A stretch of 64,000 nt of DNA, from contig NC_020449.1 in NCBI RefSeq assembly GCF_000146065.2, positions 496,001 through 560,000 on the forward strand. The letters are read 5' to 3'. Origin of the DNA: Candidatus Cloacimonas acidaminovorans str. Evry (GTDB lineage: Bacteria > Cloacimonadota > Cloacimonadia > Cloacimonadales > Cloacimonadaceae). This document shows, piece after piece, positions 37,172-45,512 of the stretch; positions within the stretch are counted from its first letter, which is position 1, and every line of letters begins with the position of its first letter. Below the pieces are notes generated by a model. The model was not told where the DNA came from. It ran no database searches and saw only the letters and a program-made list of their open reading frames with translations. The position numbers and the translations under genes were made by a program.

Positions 37172-37768
37172 ATGAAAGCGACTACTTACGAGCCCGGAGA
37201 AACTTGGGTCAAGGATGACCTCTGTGACACACTGACCTCTGTGACACGTGTCACACACCCTTCCAAGCGGAGAAAAAAGCCGCCGATGCTGATCAGTAGA
37301 TATGTTGAACGCTGTGACAGATCGCCAGAACAGAAAAAGGCTACCACTGTGACAGATTATCCGACCTCTGTGACACGCCACCGGAGTGGAAGTGTCACAG
37401 TGGTCTTACCGGTACCAGAGAATTATTGGCAGAGGCTGAACATGAGCAAGAACAAGATCAGGTCAGTCTGGCTGACCGTGGAGCGGGCAGCGGAGCTGAT
37501 GAACTGCTCCCCCCGCACCGTATGGCGCTATATCAAGCGCAACCGAATCGAAGTGCACAAGCATCTGGTCGAGCAGGATGGCTACAAGGTTAGGAAAACC
37601 TTCCTGCTGACCGAGCCTTCCTTATATATCAAGGAGATGGCAGACTGCCAAGCCAGAAACCTGGTGCCTGCCGGCTTTATTGAGATCACTCTCAAGGTGG
37701 ATGGCAAAGACCTGCACAGCGCTTTGATCTACAAATACAGCGAGGAGGACAAGCATGAGCATCTATGA
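37172..37768 (+). CDS. Phage early DNA-binding protein (excisionase/MerR-like HTH)
   Basis: The first gene rightward from the lysogeny switch. From about residue 95 on, a clear HTH appears (WLTVERAAELMNCSPRTVWR, then YIKRNRIEVHK), like excisionase or Mu end-binding winged helices. It may be a Ner-like regulator or a separate DNA-binding arm for the transposase encoded next, with which it overlaps by 14 bases. Two starts are possible. 37172 has a very strong AAGGGGAGG, but the first 90 codons run through repeated 13-bp sites and read as Val-Thr-rich low-quality protein. The ATG at 37442 has AGAGG and begins just before the conserved part. The longer form is listed; the shorter may be the real one. 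Confidence 0.7.
   Translation: MKATTYEPGETWVKDDLCDTLTSVTRVTHPSKRRKKPPMLISRYVERCDRSPEQKKATTVTDYPTSVTRHRSGSVTVVLPVPENYWQRLNMSKNKIRSVWLTVERAAELMNCSPRTVWRYIKRNRIEVHKHLVEQDGYKVRKTFLLTEPSLYIKEMADCQARNLVPAGFIEITLKVDGKDLHSALIYKYSEEDKHEHL
37217..37405. repeat. Internal cluster of the 13-bp TGTCACAG[A/T]GGTC motif
   Basis: Full copies at 37217-37229, 37234-37246 and 37363-37375 (complement strand) and 37393-37405 (direct), with partial copies at about 37312 and 37344 and a palindrome GTGACACGTGTCAC at 37241-37254. Together with the two outer copies at 36027 and 36087 this resembles the end sites plus internal activation sequence of phage Mu, about 1.2 kb apart. They lie in the 5' part of an open reading frame. 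Confidence 0.75.
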
Positions 37769-39818
37769 TGAAATCGATCCCCTGACCTACGCGGAGCTCT
37801 ATCAGAGCATCTATCCTGATTGGAAGGGTAAGCAGGATTTGCTCAACCAGATTGGGAAAGACCAGGAGATCAAACCTAAGCCGACTCCCAAGCCAGTTCC
37901 GATTGTCACAGAGGATGAGATCACCATACCTGATGAAAGGATAGCTAGGGAAGGAGAGTTAGGCGATCCCAGCGATCCTGAGGAGGAGTACATCGACTTT
38001 ACTCCTCAAGAGCGGGTGCCAGTCAAATACGATCACGAAGCCAAACTGATGGGCTACTTCTGCACCACGGTGCTGGAACGGCTCCAGCATAGCGAGTCCA
38101 AAGGCCGGGAGTGGGAACTGCTCACTAAGGAATACAATAACGGTAGCCTGGCTCCGGAACTCTATGCTTTGAAAGGAAAGCGCACCGAACGGGCCTTACG
38201 CCTCTGGCTGGAACGCTATGAACAGAGCAAGCAGGATATGTATGCTCTCCTGCATGGCAACCGCTATCAGAAACGGCAACGCAAGATCACCGAACTGGAA
38301 GGCAAGGTGCTGTTGGCGATCCTACTGCATCCCAACCGGATCAGCATCGGCAGCGCTCTCAAGTTCCTGAAAGCCAAAGCCGAGTCCGGACTGATCGACT
38401 CACCTAGTTCGGTACCAACGCTTAGACGCTGGGTCGAAGAGTGGCGGGATGACAATCTGGCAATGTGGGAGCAGGCAAGGCAGGGCAGCAAGTTCGTAGC
38501 TGAGCACATCATCAAGACTATCCACCGGGATAGCAGACTATTGAGCGTGGGCGAAGTCTGGGTAGCCGATGGGCACACTCTGGCCTTCGATATCCTCAAT
38601 CCCAAGACCGGAAAAGCGCAACGCATGACCATGATCATGGTCTTCGACTGGGCATCCCGATACCCGGTGGGTGCCACGCTTGCCTTCACTGAGGACAGCC
38701 AGCACATCCAGGCTGCCTTCCGCAATGGCTTCCTCAACTGGGGAGCTCTGCCTCAGTATGTCTATCTCGATAACGGCAAGGCCTTCAAGAGCAAGCTGTT
38801 CCACGAACAGTGGGAAGGGCATGACCTGGCTAAGGAACTAGGTGGCATCTTTCCCAAGTTGGGAATCAGAGCTCAGTTCGCCGAAAGCTACAATGCCAAG
38901 GCCAAGATCATCGAGCGGTTCTTCCGGACCTTCCAGGAGCAGTTTGAACGCTTCATCAGCAGCTTCCGGGGAGCCAATATAGCCGATAAACCTGCCACTC
39001 TGATGCGTAACGAGAAGTGGATCAAGAAGCTCTATACCTGCGAGCCGCCCACCACTGAAGAAGCGATGCAGATGATCGGCTACTATATCAGATATGTATA
39101 TGGCATCACCCCTCACCGGGGATTGGATAACCGTAAACCTTGGGAGGTGTTCAACTCGGCTCCCAAGCCGCAGGACAGGCTGGTCAATCCCTCTCAGCTC
39201 AACTTCATGATGCTGAGCGTAGAACGTAAAGCCATCCGCAACGAGGGCATTGTGCTGAACAAACTGAAGTATTGGCATCCCGACCTGGTCTTTCACATGG
39301 GTAAGCCGGTAATAATCAGATACGATCTGGCGGATGCGAGATGGGTGCTGGTCTATGACGAGGCGGATGTCTTTATCTGCCAGGCCTCCCTGCGCCAGGC
39401 TCAGCATCCGTTCATCCAGGCCGATCTGCAGAACAGCAAATCGCATAAGGAATACCGCCAGGAATATACCCAGATCAAGAAGCTGCAGCGGCTGACTGAA
39501 CAGCGGACCCAGAGCTTCGTGCGCAGCAATCAGGAATCGGTGGATAAGCTGCTCAAGAGCTATATGAACGAGATTCCAGCTGATAACAATCCTATCTTCC
39601 TGCAAGCACCTATGATCGAGGCTCCCGCCCCGGGTCCGGAAGAGGAGATCGCCAGGCTGGAACAGATAGTAATCGAACAGGAAAAAGCAATAGCCGCCAG
39701 CCAACCTGAACAGACCCACAACGATCAAAATCAAGCTGTTGCCGAAGGATCAACCGAGTTCGATCCCTTCGACAATGAGGAGTTCAAGAAAATGCTCAAG
39801 ACGATCGGAATCAAATAA
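37755..39818 (+). CDS. Mu-type DDE transposase (MuA homologue)
   Basis: A 687-residue transposase for integration and replicative transposition of the phage. The DDE triad is visible as Asp272 (WVADGHT), Asp339 (VYLDNGKAF) and Glu387 (KIIERFF), close in spacing to MuA. A Mu C-terminal beta-barrel region follows (RLVNPSQLNFMML onward) and an acidic, glutamine-rich tail likely contacts the ATPase. Unlike MuA, the N-terminal DNA-binding domain is short; that role may be shared with the preceding HTH protein. The ATG is preceded by GAGGAGG and overlaps that gene. The ATPase partner follows after 10 bases. Confidence 0.95.
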   Translation: MSIYDEIDPLTYAELYQSIYPDWKGKQDLLNQIGKDQEIKPKPTPKPVPIVTEDEITIPDERIAREGELGDPSDPEEEYIDFTPQERVPVKYDHEAKLMGYFCTTVLERLQHSESKGREWELLTKEYNNGSLAPELYALKGKRTERALRLWLERYEQSKQDMYALLHGNRYQKRQRKITELEGKVLLAILLHPNRISIGSALKFLKAKAESGLIDSPSSVPTLRRWVEEWRDDNLAMWEQARQGSKFVAEHIIKTIHRDSRLLSVGEVWVADGHTLAFDILNPKTGKAQRMTMIMVFDWASRYPVGATLAFTEDSQHIQAAFRNGFLNWGALPQYVYLDNGKAFKSKLFHEQWEGHDLAKELGGIFPKLGIRAQFAESYNAKAKIIERFFRTFQEQFERFISSFRGANIADKPATLMRNEKWIKKLYTCEPPTTEEAMQMIGYYIRYVYGITPHRGLDNRKPWEVFNSAPKPQDRLVNPSQLNFMMLSVERKAIRNEGIVLNKLKYWHPDLVFHMGKPVIIRYDLADARWVLVYDEADVFICQASLRQAQHPFIQADLQNSKSHKEYRQEYTQIKKLQRLTEQRTQSFVRSNQESVDKLLKSYMNEIPADNNPIFLQAPMIEAPAPGPEEEIARLEQIVIEQEKAIAASQPEQTHNDQNQAVAEGSTEFDPFDNEEFKKMLKTIGIK

Positions 39819-39828
39819 GGAGAAATAG

Positions 39829-40527
39829 ATGAAGCAAGGTAAACTTGTCCCGATCCACAATGTCCAGAAAGCCGATGAGTGCATCGACTTCCTGCTTAAG
39901 CGTCCCCGCCTGGAGATGGTGGGACTGGGCATGCTGTACGGCAGACCCGGCCTCGGCAAGACCACCTATGCCAGCCGTGCTGCCTATGCTCGTGGCTACG
40001 TGTATATCAGACTGGAAGCCACGACCACTCCCAAAACCTTCGCCAAGGAACTGCTCCAGAATCTATACAGAAGCCTGGGTATGGGTGATTATCTCCCCGT
40101 GGGTACTACCAACAACATCTACAAGCAATGTATCCAACTGCTCCTCGATAATGAGGATACCGTCATCATCATTGATGAGATCGACTACGCCTTCCGCTAT
40201 CCTCAGTTACTCGGATCGGTCAGAGATCTGGTGGATGAGACCTTCGCAGTGGTGATCCTGGTGGGCATGCAGAACGCCATGGATAGGCTTAACCAGATCA
40301 ATGCTTACTACTTTGACCGCTGTAACTACTTCTACGAGTTCGAAGCGGTAAGCAAGGATGATATTAGAATGTTGGGCACCGAACTGATGAATATTCCCTG
40401 CCCGGAGTCCCTGGTCAATTACATCCACTTCAACGCAGCTGGGAATCTGAGGAAAGCCATCAAGATCATGCACATGCTTGAAGTCAGAAGTAAAATCAAT
40501 CCTATCCCAGCCATGAACCATATTTAG
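39829..40527 (+). CDS. MuB-type AAA+ ATPase (target selector)
   Basis: A 232-residue AAA+ protein with Walker A GRPGLGKT (residues 38-45) and Walker B VIIIDEIDYAF (about 108-118). It has sensor-like residues in VVILVGMQNAM and a C-terminal helical part. In Mu, MuB picks target DNA and activates the transposase; placement right after the transposase gene supports that role. It lacks the N-terminal HTH appendage of MuB, so it is closer to the short TniB/IstB-like partners. AAGGAG precedes the ATG. Confidence 0.9.
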   Translation: MKQGKLVPIHNVQKADECIDFLLKRPRLEMVGLGMLYGRPGLGKTTYASRAAYARGYVYIRLEATTTPKTFAKELLQNLYRSLGMGDYLPVGTTNNIYKQCIQLLLDNEDTVIIIDEIDYAFRYPQLLGSVRDLVDETFAVVILVGMQNAMDRLNQINAYYFDRCNYFYEFEAVSKDDIRMLGTELMNIPCPESLVNYIHFNAAGNLRKAIKIMHMLEVRSKINPIPAMNHI

Positions 40528-40535
40528 GTGGCATT

Positions 40536-41072
40536 ATGAACGAGCAAAGCATTATAATCGACCGCTTCGTAGACCGCTTCGTCAGCTACTTCAACTTAGA
40601 TCTGATCTGTGAGTGCACCGGAGTAGACCGGGATGTGGTTCAGGAGCGCCTTAACCAACTCATTACAGGCAATGTGATCCGCAAGGTATCCAAATACGAG
40701 GATATCTATGTAACCAACCGGGGCCGCTATAATATCAATGTATCAACCATTTACTGCGGCAACTGGGTATTCGACCTTAAAGCCTGCCAGGATATCTGCT
40801 TCCTGCTTGAAAAGAGCCAAATAAAGAGCATCCGACAATTGGCTTTCAAGATGCAGCGCAGCCGTCAGTGGGCTTATCTCTATCTGGAGGCACTGATCTC
40901 AGTTGATGCGGTGGGTATATGTAAGTCAGGTTACTATACCAAGGACATAAGCATGATCTGCAAAGTCGGCTCGGTGATCAAGAAAGGCATCATTAGCGAG
41001 AAGCGGGCCGAGTGCGGCATCCAGCCTCAGAGACGCCGTAAGAAAACTACTAAAACTACTAACCACAAGTAA
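40536..41072 (+). CDS. Phage early protein with HTH segments, function unknown
   Basis: A 178-residue protein in the early operon, eight bases after the ATPase gene. Two regions look like winged helices: residues about 20-60 (LICECTGVDRDVVQERLNQL) and about 90-125 (IKSIRQLAFKMQRSRQWAYL). The C-terminus is basic (QRRRKKTTKTT). A DNA-binding regulator or replication accessory role is plausible by position; I cannot name it. Confidence 0.65.
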   Translation: MNEQSIIIDRFVDRFVSYFNLDLICECTGVDRDVVQERLNQLITGNVIRKVSKYEDIYVTNRGRYNINVSTIYCGNWVFDLKACQDICFLLEKSQIKSIRQLAFKMQRSRQWAYLYLEALISVDAVGICKSGYYTKDISMICKVGSVIKKGIISEKRAECGIQPQRRRKKTTKTTNHK

Positions 41073-41088
41073 AGAGCGAGGGCATTCT

Positions 41089-41538
41089 ATGACTCAGGAA
41101 CAACGAGAACGAAAACTACGTCAACAGATACATGGCCTGCGGGTCAAGAAGTTTCACTGGACCCTAAATGACTTCAAGTTCATCATCAAGGGCTTGGGCT
41201 ATGGCGAATCACTTAGGGCTTTGCCGGAGGATCGCTTAACTGAACTGAAAGCACTTCTGCTCAAGTACCGTAAGCATGGCAGACCTCAAATCTTTACTTT
41301 TGACCGTCAGGGCAAGTATATGTTCTATCTCATGAAGACTGCGGGATGGACCGAGTCCCAGCTACGGGCATTTACCATCCAACACTATTCCAAAAGCCAC
41401 TGGAACCTACTCAACAAGAAGGAACGCAGAGCTGTGATCGCAATGCTGCAGAACTACATCAAACAGAATGAAAATAAAGCCAAAAATACAACCCAAAAGG
41501 AGATATCTAATGGACACACCCAAAACCCCCAAGGCTAA
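41089..41538 (+). CDS. GemA-like phage regulator (DUF1018)
   Basis: The 149 residues fit the Mu gp16/GemA family: a basic N-terminus, then GRPQIFTFDRQGKYMFYLMK, a Trp-containing helix (AGWTESQLRAFTIQHY) and a final helix of ALxxYI type. In Mu-like phages GemA modulates host and early gene expression. The 3' end overlaps the start of the next gene by 29 bases. The family call rests on pattern and position, so confidence is moderate. Confidence 0.65.
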   Translation: MTQEQRERKLRQQIHGLRVKKFHWTLNDFKFIIKGLGYGESLRALPEDRLTELKALLLKYRKHGRPQIFTFDRQGKYMFYLMKTAGWTESQLRAFTIQHYSKSHWNLLNKKERRAVIAMLQNYIKQNENKAKNTTQKEISNGHTQNPQG

Positions 41539-42130
41539 GAAGCCCATTCCCACCAGAGTTGACGCTAACGGACAGAGCATTCCGGTCTCGATCATCAGGC
41601 CGGAAATCCTCAAGCAGGACTCTATCGTAACCAAGACCATCAACCGGGCGATCAAGCTGCATGACCGCATAGTAGCAGACAAGAACCAGTTCTTTGAAGA
41701 TGTGGAACTCTATCTCCAGCAGGTAGCCGAGAAGAACGGACTCGATTGGAAGGGCAATGCCGTCCTCAACAGCTTTGACGGCAAATATAGAGTTGAGATC
41801 AGATTCAAGGAACGCATCCAGTTCGGCATCGAACTCCAACTTGCCAAGCAGAAGATCGATGAGTGCATCAAAGCCTGGTCAGCCGACTCCAACGTCAACC
41901 TCCGAGCCATCATCAGCGAGGCATTTCAGGTCGATAAGAAAGGCGAAATTGCCAAATATCGTATCCTGCGCCTGCGCCGCTACAACATCAAAGATCAAAC
42001 CTGGAAGGAAGCTATGGAGCTGATCGACCAGGCCATCCAGGTAGTTGCTACCAAGCAGTACATCAACTTCTATGAACGCGACGAATCAGGCCAGTTCCGC
42101 CAGATCGTCCTTAACTTCCCATCTCTGTAA
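41510..42130 (+). CDS. DUF3164 family phage protein
   Basis: A 206-residue early protein typical of Mu-like phages: GNAVLNSFDGKYRVEIRFKE, then a helical middle (QLAKQKIDECIKAWSAD) and the basic KYRILRLRRYNIKD with DQAIQVVATKQYINFYER. The ATG at 41510 has AAAAGGAGATAT just before it; the reading frame extends further upstream but without a site. The biochemical role of DUF3164 is unknown. Confidence 0.8.
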   Translation: MDTPKTPKAKKPIPTRVDANGQSIPVSIIRPEILKQDSIVTKTINRAIKLHDRIVADKNQFFEDVELYLQQVAEKNGLDWKGNAVLNSFDGKYRVEIRFKERIQFGIELQLAKQKIDECIKAWSADSNVNLRAIISEAFQVDKKGEIAKYRILRLRRYNIKDQTWKEAMELIDQAIQVVATKQYINFYERDESGQFRQIVLNFPSL

Positions 42131-42185
42131 GAAACAGTGGCAAGGTAATGCATCTCAATTTGATAAAAGTACAGGAGAATGAATA

Positions 42186-42437
42186 ATGGCATATATGAAT
42201 ACCAAAACTACAGAGGTTGTAGAGACAATGAGTATCTTCAATGATGAACGCAACTACCGCACGGATGAGATAGCCGATATCCTCCGGGTTGACCGCTCCA
42301 GCGTATATCGCTGGATACGGGACATAGAGAACCCTCTGCCTGCTTTCCGTACTAAAGAGAATGGTCAACTGCGCTGCAAGGGCAAAGACCTTAACGCCTA
42401 CTTAGATAAATACAAGGTACGCCCTGAGTATGAGTAA
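42186..42437 (+). CDS. Small HTH (excisionase-like) protein
   Basis: An 83-residue DNA-binding protein with a MerR/excisionase HTH in YRTDEIADILRVDRSSVYRW and a short wing. It ends eight bases inside the next gene, so translation is coupled. It probably regulates the switch from early to late functions or aids packaging; this is inference. Confidence 0.75.
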   Translation: MAYMNTKTTEVVETMSIFNDERNYRTDEIADILRVDRSSVYRWIRDIENPLPAFRTKENGQLRCKGKDLNAYLDKYKVRPEYE

Positions 42438-42879
42438 CAGCCGTGAGTTCCGCATCAAGCGGGACAACTGCAAAGAAGCCTATCTGAACGGCAAGACCGA
42501 TCCTCTGGAACTGGCGGTGATCTTCGGAGTCTCCGACATCACCGTCCATAAGTGGATCAAGAGCGGCAAGTGGGACGAGCTCTTCAAAGAAGAGAACCAA
42601 CTCGACCACGAGATCGCCATCGCCCGCAAGAAGGCACTCATTCAAGCGCTCCGGGAATATGCCAAGAATCCTGCCGACACAGCCATCCAAAGCCTGGTGA
42701 GCATGATGAAGCAGGATCAGAAGGATCGGCAGCCCTCCAAAGAACTGAACGACTACATCGTCAAGTTCCTGGATCAGGTTACCGACTTCATGATCGAGAA
42801 AGGGCATGAGACCTTGCTTAAGCAGTTCCAAAGCATTCTGCACGATTTGGCAGATTACCTGAGAGTGAGAAATGGATAA
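42430..42879 (+). CDS. Probable terminase small subunit
   Basis: The 149-residue protein has an N-terminal HTH (DPLELAVIFGVSDITVHKWI) and a long helical C-terminal part, the layout of small terminases, which bind packaging DNA. It lies one short frame upstream of the large terminase and overlaps both neighbours at their start/stop codons. A DUF1804-type Mu protein is an alternative family label. Confidence 0.7.
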   Translation: MSNSREFRIKRDNCKEAYLNGKTDPLELAVIFGVSDITVHKWIKSGKWDELFKEENQLDHEIAIARKKALIQALREYAKNPADTAIQSLVSMMKQDQKDRQPSKELNDYIVKFLDQVTDFMIEKGHETLLKQFQSILHDLADYLRVRNG

Positions 42880-43087
42880 ATTTACAGCCACGGACATGGT
42901 TGCTTCCATACACAACCTACCTACCCTCCAAACCCTCCAAACAGCGGAGCCGTTGCCTCCGACTCCGTTGAACCTTTCTACCTACCTACAGCATCCAAGC
43001 CAACAGCCCGACAAGGCCGTTCCTCCGACCTCCGGGTCCCCGACGCCCGTCCCCCTGGGCGTCGGGGGGTTACCCGGTTATGCCTAA
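42872..43087 (+). CDS. Proline-rich coupled reading frame, doubtful
   Basis: A 71-codon frame whose start overlaps the small terminase stop and whose stop overlaps the large terminase start, eight bases each. The product is low complexity, rich in Pro, Leu and Thr. The DNA is repetitive and pyrimidine-rich and folds into strong hairpins. Either it is translated to couple the terminase genes, or it is a structured non-coding stretch that happens to stay open. No homology is recognised. Confidence 0.35.
   Translation: MDKFTATDMVASIHNLPTLQTLQTAEPLPPTPLNLSTYLQHPSQQPDKAVPPTSGSPTPVPLGVGGLPGYA
43038..43067. promoter_or_regulatory. GC-rich hairpin before the large terminase gene
   Basis: CCCCGACGCCC pairs with GGGCGTCGGGG across an 8-base loop, an 11-bp stem ending 12 bases before the terminase ATG. 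It lacks a T tract. It could limit terminase translation or be a DNA site for packaging. Confidence 0.55.
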
Positions 43088-44633
43088 GAAGTTTATTCAG
43101 CGGCATAACAAGGCACTGGCGGAGATCGCATCTAAAACGATTTCCGTCTTGCCTTTTATAGACGATAATCCTGAAGCCAAGGCAGAGAGGATAAGGAGGA
43201 CAACTGCTGAGGGTTGGGATGCCTTCTCGTTCTTCTGTCATACCTATTTCCCGCATATCTTCCCCCTACCTTTTTGCCCAGCGCACGAGACCATGTTCGA
43301 TGAGACTGATAATGACTCAGGCATCATCGCCATTACCGGTTTTCGGGGGCTGGGCAAAACGGTGCTCATGGGAGTAGTCTATCCCATCTGGATGATCATC
43401 AAAGGTGAACGTTATGTGATCCATACCGCCGCAGACATAGATTTGGCTCAGGAGAGGACAGCATTCACCTTGCACGAGCTGCAGAACAATAAGCGGCTCA
43501 CCATTGATTATCCGGAGCTGCAGCCAATGGACAGTTTTGATCTGGACTTCTATCTCAAGAATAAAGCCAGGATCAGAGCCAGAAGTATCAAGCAGTCTCA
43601 TCGTGGAACCATCAATCCCAAGACAGCCAAAAGACCGGGACTCATAGTCTGTGATGATATCGATAAAGAAGAGAACATGGGCAACCAGTCCATCGGTAAG
43701 CGCAGAATGGAGAAGATAACCCAGGAGCTTGCCGGAGCACTCTCACCCGAGGGAAATGGAAAGATCATCTGGCTCGGTAACCTGGTACATCCCAACTATG
43801 CCATCTGCCAGTTTCAAGAGCTCATATTAAGTGAAATGCGGGCTGATAATCCCGATTTGGACTTGGGATACCAGTCGGTATTGAAAACGCACCAAAAAGC
43901 GATTTTACGCTTCTCTCTCGAAGATCAGCATGGTAAGTCCATTTGGGAGGAGCAATACCCTACTGCCACTCTGCCAAACCTACGTGCTAAATTCGGGATG
44001 ACCGGTTATCAAAGGGAGATGCTTGGACAGCCGGTTATCGAAGGAAACATCTTCAAGAACCACTGGTTTACCAAGTACCGGACCCTTCCCGAACCATCAA
44101 AGATGAAACGGGTCTGGCTCTATGCTGATCCTGCCTGGGGAGAAAAAGGCTGCTACAAGGCTGTCATCTCTATAGGCTACGATGGTAACAGGTTCTACGT
44201 AATCCATGTCTGGATACGGCAGACTGAGAATACCAAGTTCTTCAGATACTACTACGATGCCTACCAAGAGCTTGATAGAACTTACCGAGTGAAAGCCAGA
44301 GCAGCCTGTGAGACTACATACGGACAGGCTCGTATCCTTGCTGACTTCGACAGGTGGGCACAGGACAATCATCTACCGCCCATCAGTCACAGAATCAAGC
44401 GTATTGATAACAAAGATAACAAGAACCTCCGCATCGAGAGAACTGAGACCATCATAGAGACGGCCAAGGTGCTGTTTCCGGAGGGACAGGATACTCCTAC
44501 TCTCATCAGCCAATTCCTCACCTATCCTGATGGCTATATCGATGGCTGTGATGCTTTGGCTGGCTGCTTAGAACGCTTCTCTGAATACGATATCGGCAGG
44601 AATAGGGTAAAGGTTCGGAGGTTCAGCTTCTGA
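43080..44633 (+). CDS. Terminase large subunit
   Basis: The 517-residue DNA-packaging motor. The ATPase has a Walker A-like GFRGLGKTVLM (about 81-91) and a Walker B LIVCDDIDKEE (about 191-201). The C-terminal RNase H-type nuclease begins with an Asp in WLYADPAWGEK and has further acidic residues in GYIDGCDALAG. It matches the Mu gp28-like group. The stop overlaps the next ATG (TGATG). Confidence 0.92.
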   Translation: MPKKFIQRHNKALAEIASKTISVLPFIDDNPEAKAERIRRTTAEGWDAFSFFCHTYFPHIFPLPFCPAHETMFDETDNDSGIIAITGFRGLGKTVLMGVVYPIWMIIKGERYVIHTAADIDLAQERTAFTLHELQNNKRLTIDYPELQPMDSFDLDFYLKNKARIRARSIKQSHRGTINPKTAKRPGLIVCDDIDKEENMGNQSIGKRRMEKITQELAGALSPEGNGKIIWLGNLVHPNYAICQFQELILSEMRADNPDLDLGYQSVLKTHQKAILRFSLEDQHGKSIWEEQYPTATLPNLRAKFGMTGYQREMLGQPVIEGNIFKNHWFTKYRTLPEPSKMKRVWLYADPAWGEKGCYKAVISIGYDGNRFYVIHVWIRQTENTKFFRYYYDAYQELDRTYRVKARAACETTYGQARILADFDRWAQDNHLPPISHRIKRIDNKDNKNLRIERTETIIETAKVLFPEGQDTPTLISQFLTYPDGYIDGCDALAGCLERFSEYDIGRNRVKVRRFSF

Positions 44634-45508
44634 TGAACTACTATGATCAGCTCATGCTTGAATACTACCGGGTCCTCAATAATGCCTGGAAGACCGAGAT
44701 CAGGGATGCCGCACGCTTAGCTATCCAGATGCTGAGTGACATGCCGAGAGCAGAGAAACTCAACCAGAGCTCAATAGATAAGCTTATGAGCATCATCAAT
44801 ACCCGGTTGGGAGATGACTTCGCAGCCCTGGTCAATGAGCCCACCAAAGCAATAATAGACCGCTGTGTGCGGCTCGGACTTAAGGACACACAAGTGCAAG
44901 CTCCAACCAAGACCAGCATCGGACTCTGGGGTATTGAAGACCAACACTTATCTTCCACCATTCGGAAGCAGCAATTGTTCTGGATCGGGAATCACTTTGA
45001 AGCTGACGTCAGACAGAACTTTGCAGACACACTCTCCAAGGCAATCGAGCAAGGTTATACCAAGGAGATGCTTACTGATACTCTCAAAGACCAGTTCAAT
45101 GACCTCGCCAACAGATCATCCCACTACTGGCAGGGATTGGCAGAGCATACTGCTCTCAGAATAAGAGAGTTCGGAAGGCTTCAGGGCTACAAGAAAGCTA
45201 AAGCCAAATACTACAAGCTCGTAGTTATCCTGGATGACCGCACCAGTGACATCTGCCGGGCTTTGGCTGCCCAGGATAAGATCTACCCTCTAAACGATGC
45301 CTTGGAAGTAATGGACAACCTGATGGCTCTGGACACCAAGTCCAACAGCCTGGATGATGCTCGGGAATACATTAAAGCCCTCGCACCCTGGATCAAGGAC
45401 GATCAGATCGAATATGACTCAGAGATGAATCCTGTAGGAGTATCAGGGGCGCATACTCCGTTTCCGCCGTTTCATTGGAAGTGTAGGACAACAACTGTTG
45501 TATATTGA
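44633..45508 (+). CDS. Phage head morphogenesis protein (Mu gpF / SPP1 gp7 family)
   Basis: A 291-residue minor head protein. The C-terminal family signature is clear: RTSDICRALA, then PPFHWKCRTTTVVY, the Cys/His-containing end of this family. It probably sits at the portal and acts in head assembly or DNA ejection. In Mu-like phages it normally follows the portal; here it follows terminase directly and the portal lies beyond a 9-kb cargo. Its stop codon is only four bases from the stop of the convergent gajB gene. Confidence 0.88.
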   Translation: MNYYDQLMLEYYRVLNNAWKTEIRDAARLAIQMLSDMPRAEKLNQSSIDKLMSIINTRLGDDFAALVNEPTKAIIDRCVRLGLKDTQVQAPTKTSIGLWGIEDQHLSSTIRKQQLFWIGNHFEADVRQNFADTLSKAIEQGYTKEMLTDTLKDQFNDLANRSSHYWQGLAEHTALRIREFGRLQGYKKAKAKYYKLVVILDDRTSDICRALAAQDKIYPLNDALEVMDNLMALDTKSNSLDDAREYIKALAPWIKDDQIEYDSEMNPVGVSGAHTPFPPFHWKCRTTTVVY

Positions 45509-45512
45509 TAGT

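Noticed and set aside
38838-39734. A 298-codon open frame opposite the transposase gene
   Set aside because: It is antisense to a transposase with a clear DDE triad; its product has no recognisable fold and the frame is open because of the codon bias of the GC-richer phage gene.
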